From Chrysogorgia sp. JL179-B06 (lineage: Eukaryota > Cnidaria > Anthozoa > Scleralcyonacea > Chrysogorgiidae), in assembly GCA_035772405.1 (NCBI GenBank), contig JAYKKM010000196.1, forward strand, positions 3,113,501 through 3,177,500: a DNA stretch of 64,000 nucleotides, read 5' to 3'. A program made the position numbers and the translations under genes. Positions within the stretch are counted from its first letter, which is position 1. Each line of letters starts with the position of its first letter. Of the stretch, positions 62,801-64,000 are shown one piece after another. The notes beneath the pieces are model-generated. The model searched no databases, had not been told where the DNA came from, and saw only the letters and a list, made by a program, of their open reading frames with translations.

Positions 62801-63502
62801 TGAGCATATACTTGTAAGCATAAGCATGTAAGTGTAAGCATGAGAATAAGCATAAGCATGTAAGCATGAGCATATAAGAATAAGCATGTAAGCATAAGCA
62901 TGAGCATGCATATAAGAATAAGCATAAGCATATAGCATGTAAGCATGCATAAGCATGTAAGAGTAAGATGAGCATAAGCATGTAAGCGTAAGCATGAGCA
63001 TATAAGAATAAGCATAAGCATGTAAGCATAAGCATGAGCATATACTTGTAAGAATAAGCATAAGCATGTAAGTGTAAGCATAAGAATAAGCATAAGAATA
63101 AGCATAAGCATGTAAGCATAAGCATGAGCATATAAGAATAAGCATGTAAGCATGAGCATATAAGAATAAGCATAAGCATATAGCATGTAAGCATGCATAA
63201 GCATGTAAGAGTAAGATGAACATAAGCATGTAAGCGTATATAGCATGAGCATATATGCCATATAAGAATAAGCATAAGCATGTAAGCGTAAGCATGTAAT
63301 AATAAGCATAAGCATAAGCATGTAAGTATAAGCATGTAAGCATAAGCATGCATGTAAGCATAAGCATGTAAGTGTAAGTGTAAGCGTAAACATAAGTATA
63401 TAAGCATGATGATATGTAACTGAATGTAGATCATCTGTTTTCATTCAGTCTTTCCACAAACTAGAAGAAAACCGTAAGAAGTATGCAACCGAACTCAACG
63501 AG
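29633..63502 (+). CDS. CCDC169: CCDC169-like coiled-coil protein, six exons, 3' end beyond window
   Basis: The exons 29633-29880, 33893-33975, 50171-50284, 58445-58494, 61898-61996 and 63449-63502 have GT-AG borders and compatible phases (2,1,1,0,0), giving 216 codons. The product is almost all Glu/Lys/Gln-rich coiled coil after a basic N-terminus of ~45 residues. The stretch NEWKTRYQTQNQINEQLEKQ and the later LMKQLDREKIDLQGQLKDLE and SFHKLEENRKKYATEL resemble, from memory, the conserved core of vertebrate CCDC169, a small coiled-coil protein of unknown function. The symbol is a family-level call. The last donor (GAG|GTAATC) shows that more exons follow to the right. The fourth exon is only 50 nt and rests on splice sites and phase. 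Introns are up to 16 kb and mostly transposon-derived. Confidence 0.65.
30383..30667. mobile_element. PIF/Harbinger-like MITE
   Basis: The ends are GGCCAAGAAAAAAAATGGGT and the complement of GGCCAAAATAAAAAATACC. TTA trinucleotides flank both ends (30380-30382 and 30668-30670), the target duplication typical of PIF/Harbinger. The 'ggtagggt...ggtcgg' segments near both ends are also mutually related. Confidence 0.7.
31085..31400. mobile_element. MITE of the 'gacaacgag' family
   Basis: Second locus of the family at 26000-26620, with the same order of motifs (gacaacgagtccgagttgtc, gagcgaatagtcaacgaagg, 'caatcagaatgcagcatttg'). Confidence 0.7.
31466..31621 (-). pseudogene. Duplicated 3' fragment of the TSSK-like gene
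   Basis: These 156 bases repeat 27833-27987 (last codons of TSSK-like exon 2) with only a handful of substitutions and one added T in a T-run. The copy lacks the kinase domain and a splice acceptor. The stop codon region has changed (gtggtgagctaac against atggtgagctagc). It is a dead partial copy carried next to MITE sequence. Confidence 0.85.
32692..32769 (-). ncRNA. tRNA-like sequence (SINE head or tRNA pseudogene)
   Basis: The minus strand has a box A-like TTAGCTCAATGG and a box B-like GGTTTGACCC. An 8-bp acceptor-like stem pairs GAGTCTTG with CAAGACTC. The D-arm pairs GCTC with GAGC. The anticodon arm pairs poorly, so a functional tRNA is unlikely. Confidence 0.5.
32770..33892. other. 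Intron 1 remainder, no gene recognised
   Basis: AT-rich intron sequence of the CCDC169-like gene, with many 'tgtacagta' / 'tacatgta' short palindromic words (33120-33860). A fragment 'cctgggggaagaccccctag...ggatccgccactg' at 33060-33117 resembles a hAT-type end. No exon is supported. Confidence 0.4.
33893..33975 (+). CDS. CCDC169: CCDC169-like gene, exon 2
   Basis: The acceptor is ttgccacattag|AC and the donor is GATGAAG|GTAAGT. It encodes QMLDQSKSQLQQTIQQLEEK and an acidic end, in phase with exons 1 and 3. A retroelement begins 53 bp after the donor. Confidence 0.68.
34029..34196 (-). repeat. Split direct repeat B2
   Basis: Starts acgatctcacacggtgatca and matches 34558-34757 except for two short deletions. 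Confidence 0.8.
34397..34557 (-). repeat. Split direct repeat A2
   Basis: aagacaaacgaaaacgcataa through 'aataaatacattta' is repeated at 40826-40973. It abuts B1 directly at 34557/34558. Confidence 0.85.
34558..34757 (-). repeat. Split direct repeat B1
   Basis: Longer copy of the B repeat, directly downstream of the recombinase region on the element. Confidence 0.8.
34850..35345 (-). pseudogene. DIRS-type tyrosine recombinase remnant
   Basis: Minus-strand fragments in different frames line up with the DIRS/PAT recombinase: MFWAACNLAFF and FGFLRVSEFT near 35330-35270, a KTDP-type stretch near 35180, and the C-terminal signature AAAAAGVPDHLIQALARW followed by TSQAYLRYI near 34975-34885. The last Tyr is the expected nucleophile. 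At least two frameshifts separate these pieces, so no functional enzyme is encoded. Confidence 0.75.
35396..36030 (-). pseudogene. DIRS-type RNase H and RT thumb remnant
   Basis: Minus-strand pieces include SLIGSRQHVCRVVPPGRS (tether after the RT palm), IRLNLEFRRDLARWLDFF, NITALELFPILVAAHLWG and FLCDNRAVVAILNSGSSRD (RNase H). All are characteristic of DIRS-like pol. They lie in three frames. The RT palm with its catalytic motif is not found upstream. Confidence 0.75.
36035..36367. repeat. 49-bp tandem repeat, ~6.8 copies
   Basis: The unit reads ggctcacggagagccgaccg + acgaagcgggctgaccgaca + gccatcgcg. A further ~1.8 copies lie at 38889-38976, beyond the inserted TIR element. It sits inside the PAT/DIRS-like element where the RT core should be. 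Confidence 0.9.
37140..37335. repeat. ~100-bp tandem duplication
   Basis: 'cccctccaaaacaatgtcac' plus flanking sequence occurs at 37140-37238 and 37239-37335. Confidence 0.8.
37566..37702. mobile_element. Short MITE nested in the 2.5-kb element
   Basis: The arms 'tttgcacagttttacaggag' and its complement at the right end, continuing 'gacaaattgaaagcctt', give ~38-bp inverted repeats around a ~60-bp core. Confidence 0.8.
38889..38976. repeat. 49-bp tandem repeat, second block
   Basis: About 1.8 copies of the unit seen at 36035-36367. It shows that the array was one block before insertion of the 36368-38888 element. Confidence 0.85.
38977..39870. other. Interior of PAT/DIRS-like element, unassigned
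   Basis: A plus-strand frame at 39345-39764 and minus-strand frames in the same place show no recognisable domain. 'cctaaccctaacatgac' telomere-like words occur at 39045-39075. Probably degraded element sequence. Confidence 0.35.
39880..40130 (-). pseudogene. DIRS-type gag-like remnant
   Basis: The minus strand encodes LLRYQLLISRTAQRFPSSAW followed by WSYDRAYRRD and, with a frame change, a TWMQAG-type start. The YQ...W..YD..FR pattern is that of the conserved block in DIRS-like gag/first-ORF proteins. It is frameshifted and lacks flanking domains. Confidence 0.6.
40826..40973 (-). repeat. Split direct repeat A1 (5' end of element)
   Basis: Copy of 34397-34557 lacking 15 bp between 'ttaaccgg' and 'ttttagacg'. 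It marks the outer boundary of the retroelement. Confidence 0.85.
41497..41706. mobile_element. MITE with telomere-like interior
   Basis: The 26-bp inverted ends 'aacctttcatgttactccat' + caccaa surround ~150 bp that include repeated 'cctaaccctaac' words (41578-41650). Confidence 0.75.
41712..42350. repeat. Minisatellite, ~150-180 bp unit, ~4 copies
   Basis: 'catgaaatgtcccatatggt' plus 'ctgataaagctt' recurs at about 41755, 41940, 42075 and 42250. 'agacaatgtctggttgga' and 'tctggtgcctcaaaaccaga' fall in each complete unit. Confidence 0.8.
42624..43110. mobile_element. Inverted-repeat element inside a dispersed repeat copy
   Basis: 'ttgcagacctctcaa' at the left and ttgagaggtctggggttgca at the right face each other. 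Tandem 'gaatctccaggttttttctg' copies lie at 42988-43050. The left boundary interrupts a 'cagaatgcaggaaatgccatt' repeat copy. Confidence 0.6.
43513..44060. repeat. Segment duplicated at 47388-47898
   Basis: From 'aaatcaagcaaaccactcct' to 'ttggtttcag', ~545 bp are repeated almost identically at 47388-47882, with a few substitutions and two short deletions (for example loss of 'ttaattcagacgaa' near the TIR). Confidence 0.9.
43865..44960. mobile_element. PIF/Harbinger-like element, 1.1 kb
   Basis: The left end GGCCTGTTTCATACGTCGCA and the complement of the right end GGGCTGTTTGATACGTCGCA match over ~38 bp. TAA flanks both sides (43862-43864 and 44961-44963), as expected for PIF/Harbinger. The surrounding DNA is itself an inverted repeat (43765-43860 and 44964-45060), so the insertion is near the centre of a host palindrome. 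No transposase is recognised, though 44250-44560 has protein-like Ser/Glu-rich frames. Confidence 0.75.
45377..45453. repeat. 77-bp near-perfect palindrome
   Basis: The arms acatcgagttcggtatctgg + ccatgttgt and their complement enclose an ~18-base loop. Immediately left (45290-45375) another AT-rich inverted repeat is present. Confidence 0.85.
45470..45745. repeat. ~130-bp direct repeat
   Basis: 'gatttcacaccaaattacac' and the following 'cccgttgcaattccattaaa' recur at 45655-45745 with small changes. Confidence 0.7.
45919..46662 (-). CDS. Four-pass membrane protein of unknown function (single exon)
   Basis: A 247-codon intronless frame ending at TGA 45921-45919. The first ATG is 46662; a second ATG at 46581 (G at -3, MSSIGVPKAV) may be the true start because it directly precedes the first membrane segment. 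Hydrophobic segments lie at about residues 33-52, 78-105, 147-180 and 205-227, with YHVVDFYFDWYGFYAF after the first and CELLFKDDIQSILVWLIYHS before the third. The acidic 'DD.Q' motif next to a membrane segment resembles that of some multi-pass families (for example XK-related), but the match is too weak to name one. The gene is antisense inside intron 2 of the CCDC169-like gene. Plasma-membrane location is inference. Confidence 0.6.
   Translation of the reverse strand: MTNGDSCEHLIQLNAHARALPRRHLAVMSSIGVPKAVFYFVLITYHVVDFYFDWYGFYAFKNKKEFAVIPKDSSVASSFYLMSCVLGTVFGVAMFIIYGYFIIYHLNSARSDNPEKAFLTAESVIAVCELLFKDDIQSILVWLIYHSDPHTKCVSILTKSFTVCSIVAHSKLLLCFTSKLFGIGENEQNDARGTRCVSVCVNNVIFALGCVGSLIFLVFTSLKLAEMQNWIPYDGRRSSANCTRHIP
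46728..47195 (-). CDS. Hypothetical protein, 155 aa
   Basis: Open frame on the minus strand, ending just downstream of the start of the four-pass protein gene (66 bp away, same strand). The predicted protein is mostly polar and helical (LVLVDQLIRCEDNEAISVLN), with a Lys/Ser-rich C-terminus and no membrane segment. Composition is protein-like rather than repeat-like, and a helix-turn arrangement is likely. I do not recognise the family. It could be an exon of a longer gene or a remnant of a mobile element. Confidence 0.35.
   Translation of the reverse strand: MDYSLNNITQFVNTYISYNGSTVVRYLSAKKDQTNDNSAEPAVVTKYIDTDYNKEVVVQLVAPHLQQKNKVMQDNATLKDEATKKQLLVLVDQLIRCEDNEAISVLNKIITAAKLHLFMSMKERKCLSPLKLVTSSPANKSIDKQRGFKSTKKRD
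47246..48424. mobile_element. Outer foldback element (~1.2 kb) hosting a second one
   Basis: Left arm 47246-47320 (tagggagagacctgctccgg..., including ataaatatagtaatactgcg) pairs with right arm 48355-48424. 'agatttcaagtcgctctcag' type words lie inside both arms. Another foldback element at 47339-47957 sits within it. Confidence 0.8.
47339..47957. mobile_element. Inner foldback element carrying a copied 0.5-kb segment
   Basis: The ends are tctgcgaaagcagcctctgt + cctcaccccccctggcggtt and its complement, the right one containing a G-run (47904-47925). The interior (47388-47898) is the near-identical copy of 43513-44060, including a truncated Harbinger end. Confidence 0.85.
48425..48746. other. 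No gene recognised
   Basis: Intron sequence between two inverted-repeat elements. 'cactgatctatataagag' at 48518 is similar to the end of the 36368-38888 element. Confidence 0.35.
48747..49443. mobile_element. Inverted-repeat element with CAGAGCCTGAAATA ends
   Basis: CAGAGCCTGAAATA at the left and TATTTCAGGCTCTG at the right. Subterminal 'ttgtccgaacaaaatttccg' (left) and 'ttgtccggacaaaacttccg' (right) are tandemly related. The CAG start fits hAT, but no matching 8-bp target duplication is seen. Confidence 0.6.
49738..49826. repeat. AT-rich low-complexity tract
   Basis: 'tatataattatatatcc' type sequence followed by (taa)6. Confidence 0.8.
49860..50040. repeat. Probable dispersed repeat
   Basis: Unusually GC-rich for the intron, with 'gaggaaaaccggaaacccc' and 'ggaggaaaaccctcgaagc' in tandem. 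No coding frame. The repeat nature is inferred from composition only. Confidence 0.35.
50171..50284 (+). CDS. CCDC169: CCDC169-like gene, exon 3
   Basis: The acceptor is ttgttccttgcag|AC and the donor is AGTG|GTAAAT. It encodes DNEWKTRYQTQNQINEQLEK and the following coiled coil. It is the most family-diagnostic exon. Phase 1 in and phase 1 out. Confidence 0.7.
51192..51444. mobile_element. Foldback with 35-bp tandem repeat
   Basis: 'atagacttgctccaagtctg' + cctct and its complement form the ends. Inside, 'tcttctcgaaacaaacccgt' + ctttaaataaacccg is tandemly repeated twice (51340-51415). Confidence 0.75.
51681..51785. mobile_element. Short MITE
   Basis: 'acggcaaaattatcctgac' at the left pairs with gtcaggataattttgctgt at the right. 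Confidence 0.7.
51844..52131. repeat. 72-bp direct repeat
   Basis: 'tgtttttcaagatgatgcaa' through 'gtttgttattggttgga' occurs at 51844-51915 and at 52060-52131, nearly identical. Confidence 0.85.
52660..53760 (+). pseudogene. Degenerate LINE fragment (APE endonuclease and RT)
   Basis: Scattered plus-strand pieces in all three frames match a non-LTR polyprotein in order: NARSVSKKIDKL, SWLNNLIDSDILSIPGYTLQ, LLGDFNTL (53075), DLRPIALTPVISKVLEDFVV (53137), VFLDFSKAFDHIDHNILVSK (53350), and SKRLYILRVLKRTGIPSCDL (53549). Many frameshifts and deletions, including the YADD region. It is a different lineage from the L2-like LINE at 10.8 kb. Confidence 0.75.
54175..54370. repeat. Degenerate telomere-like array
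   Basis: 'taacccaataactaaccc' and 'cctaatactaaccc' variants run for ~190 bp, flanked by 'gctttctctataaacccaaa' and 'ttcatatatcgcgaaagagc'. The flanks resemble those at 24837-24970. Confidence 0.75.
54600..55345 (-). pseudogene. LINE 3' fragment (RT C-terminal part)
   Basis: The minus-strand frame 55342-54923 contains KYADDSTIIVPVW (RT catalytic motif), LEWSDSNSMSCNPAKCKEL and LILGVTFQHDCRF. It continues, after a frame change near 54900, with CHKRKYVSK-type sequence. The 3' end reaches the (TTGA)n tract at 54630-54672, a typical LINE tail. It may be the missing C-terminal part of the 52.7-53.8 kb family, now in the opposite direction. Confidence 0.8.
54628..54672. repeat. (ATCA)n tail repeat
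   Basis: 'atcaatcaatcaatc' tetranucleotide run, interpreted as the 3' tail of the adjacent minus-strand LINE fragment. Confidence 0.85.
55346..56150. other. Intron 3 sequence, no feature recognised
   Basis: AT-rich. A (tttttat)n tract lies at 55737-55760. No exon with matching phase was found here. Confidence 0.4.
56155..56746. mobile_element. Inverted-repeat element with nested inner pair
   Basis: 'gcatagtcaatcgagatatgg' at the left pairs with ccatatctcgattgactatg at the right. Inside, atggtctggaaactc (56174) pairs with gagtttccagaccat (56428). Confidence 0.65.
57208..57258. repeat. 25-bp tandem duplication
   Basis: 'actattaatttagtctcagt' + cgcg occurs twice in direct succession. Confidence 0.85.
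57330..57770. repeat. Minisatellite of 'gcatattcttcgcatatgtt' type
   Basis: About 440 bp of degenerate repeats of gcatattcttcgcatatgtt + attgttac with units of ~25-50 bp. The open frames on both strands are by-products. Confidence 0.85.
58007..58421. mobile_element. MITE ending next to an exon
   Basis: 'ggcgatgttacactgtgcaa' + tgttt at the left pairs with the complement at the right (ggcgctgtaccacagtgcaa). TTA occurs at both borders (58004-58006 and 58422-58424), suggesting PIF/Harbinger type. Its right end is 23 bp from the first base of the exon at 58445. Confidence 0.7.
58445..58494 (+). CDS. CCDC169: CCDC169-like gene, exon 4 (tiny, tentative)
   Basis: The acceptor is actttcttcattttag|AA and the donor is TCGGAT|GTAAGT. 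The 50 nt give a Glu completion plus NRQLQPRSHKVGLLSD. Phase 1 in and phase 0 out are exactly what exons 3 and 5 require; without it exon 3 would run into a stop. The sequence match to the family is weak in this variable region. Confidence 0.5.
58632..58686. repeat. 55-bp hairpin
   Basis: 'aggctaatatatccatatcc' and its complement 'gttatggatatattagcct' around a 17-base loop. Confidence 0.75.
59592..59656 (+). ncRNA. tRNA-like sequence (probable SINE head)
   Basis: Box A-like TAGGTCAGTCGG (59599) and box B-like GAGTTCAATGC (59642) have tRNA spacing. GGCT/AGCC at the ends give only a short acceptor pairing. It lies directly left of a long inverted repeat. Confidence 0.45.
59675..60483. mobile_element. 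Foldback element with ~260-bp arms
   Basis: The arms 59675-59940 and 60220-60483 are imperfect complements along their length, starting ttaaagtggttctccgat. There is no coding capacity. The ends carry TTTAA on both sides. The superfamily is not assigned. Confidence 0.8.
60650..61571. mobile_element. Palindromic Tc1-type element
   Basis: The ends are CAGTTACTTGCCAAAAGTTT and CAGTTACTCGCCAAACGTTT (complement), with TA on each side (60648-60649 and 61572-61573). Both arms encode the C-terminal part of a Tc1 transposase: the right arm on the plus strand (61184-61255, LEWPAQCPELNPMKKLW), the left arm on the minus strand (60995-61045, LQWPVKSPELNP). It therefore looks like two 3' halves joined head to head, lacking the N-terminal half. 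Confidence 0.85.
61608..61800. mobile_element. PIF/Harbinger-like MITE with TAA duplication
   Basis: AGGCCCGTTTACACAGGCGA + TTTTTG at the left and its complement at the right. TAA at 61605-61607 and 61801-61803. 193 bp, ~95 bp before the next exon. Confidence 0.85.
61898..61996 (+). CDS. CCDC169: CCDC169-like gene, exon 5
   Basis: The acceptor is tctttttttatag|AC and the donor is TCGCAA|GTTAGC (weak but GT). It encodes 33 residues, TEIKKLMKQLDREKIDLQGQ and onward, a strong coiled coil resembling the second conserved block of CCDC169. Phase 0 on both sides. Confidence 0.65.
62062..62202. mobile_element. MITE downstream of exon 5
   Basis: 'aagatatagattttatgttt' + gagtggaagagcaatatc pairs with its complement at 62162-62202, around a C-run (62119-62128). 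Confidence 0.75.
62640..63415. repeat. (AAGCAT)n-type minisatellite, ~770 bp
   Basis: Degenerate hexamer-based units such as 'aagcataagcatgtaagc' and 'atgagcatataagaataagc' are arranged in longer higher-order copies (~170-bp period near 62860-63030 and 63110-63290). Frames of ~300 codons on the minus strand (Leu/Tyr/Ala/Met/His-rich) derive from it and are not genes. Confidence 0.9.
63449..63502 (+). CDS. CCDC169: CCDC169-like gene, exon 6 (last in window)
   Basis: The acceptor is ctgttttcattcag|TC and the donor is AACGAG|GTAATC. It encodes SFHKLEENRKKYATELNE, matching the family's third block. Phase 0 on both sides. The gene continues past the right edge. Confidence 0.65.
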
Positions 63503-63717
63503 GTAATCAACATTAATTGACTGCATGGCCTGTTTTTAATATTCTTGATAGGTTTTAATTTCCACTCAGGGAAAGTTGGCACTGGATGACTAAAAGAGAT
63601 TACTCAAAAGGACCTTTCTGTTTTTGTCTGGTCTTTATTTTTGAATCTAGCACATTATCTAAAGATCTGATCAAACGAAGGAAAAAAAGCAAAATATGGC
63701 AGCAACCGTCCATCTTG

Positions 63718-63846
63718 TGGAAACACCATGTAGATAATTTTATTAGCTGAGCTTTCGTCTCGTAGGACTCGAGACTTCATCAGAGCAAACTAAAGAAGTG
63801 AGTGTTAAGAAGCTCAGCTAATAAAATTATCTACATGGTGTTTCCA
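63718..63846. mobile_element. MITE with 37-bp perfect arms
   Basis: 'tggaaacaccatgtagataa' + ttttattagctgagctt and its complement ending at 63846. Flanking 'aaccgtccatcttgt' occurs on both sides (63705 and 63873). Confidence 0.8.
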
Positions 63847-64000
63847 CAAATGTTTTAATAATTATTAATCACAACCGTCCATCTTGTTGTGACATGTGAT
63901 GCACATACGGCATTTGGGGACCTAAAAAATTAATTTTTATTTTGTATATCTCGGACTGCAGAATGACCGGATTGCAACAGTAACTTTTTACTCGTGGGCG

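Noticed and set aside
62420..63444. Three overlapping minus-strand frames of ~300 codons resembling a membrane protein
   Set aside because: All three frames are open because the hexamer repeat lacks stops; composition repeats with the DNA unit.

Overview
The window looks like nuclear DNA of a marine invertebrate animal, most likely an anthozoan cnidarian (coral or sea anemone). The grounds are intron-split genes with consensus GT-AG sites and matching phases, a testis-specific-type Ser/Thr kinase, a CCDC169-like coiled-coil gene, a death-effector-domain gene, and a dense, varied transposon load (L2/CR1-type LINE, PAT/DIRS-type tyrosine-recombinase retroelement, Tigger/pogo, Tc1, hAT and PIF/Harbinger-like MITEs, tRNA-derived SINEs). 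The species assignment is inference. No bacterial features, CRISPR arrays or rRNA genes were seen.

Layout. 0.5-0.8 kb, minus: first coding exon of a probable mitochondrial protein, continuing off the left edge. 1-6.3 kb: MITEs, SINE copies, TA repeats and a pogo-like element. 6.4-16.8 kb, plus: a four-exon gene whose phases join into a 665-residue protein with a death effector domain, a long coiled coil and NHL repeats. Its third intron holds a nearly full-length L2-like LINE inserted in a CTG-rich microsatellite. 17.4-18.1 kb: a decayed Tigger transposon. 21.7-23.5 kb, plus: an intact intronless 617-residue Tigger-type protein in which glutamine replaces the third catalytic aspartate. 27.8-29.0 kb, minus: a two-exon TSSK-type kinase.

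From 29.6 kb to beyond 63.5 kb, plus: a CCDC169-like gene, head-to-head with the kinase. Six small exons (29.6, 33.9, 50.2, 58.4, 61.9 and 63.4 kb) have compatible phases and are separated by introns that are mostly mobile DNA. Intron 2 contains a 7-kb PAT/DIRS-like element (34.0-41.0 kb, minus) with split direct repeats, itself interrupted by a 2.5-kb TIR element; nested foldback elements (43.5-48.4 kb); and an antisense single-exon membrane-protein gene (45.9-46.7 kb). Later introns hold LINE fragments, a palindromic Tc1 derivative, long inverted repeats and two AT-rich minisatellites.

The real genes are few and show no operon-like relation. The only plausible shared regulation is the ~610-bp divergent region between the kinase and the CCDC169-like gene. 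The most unusual items are the DED-coiled coil-NHL architecture, the PAT-like element 53 bp past a host splice donor, the Tigger-derived gene with an altered catalytic triad, and the nested inverted-repeat elements.
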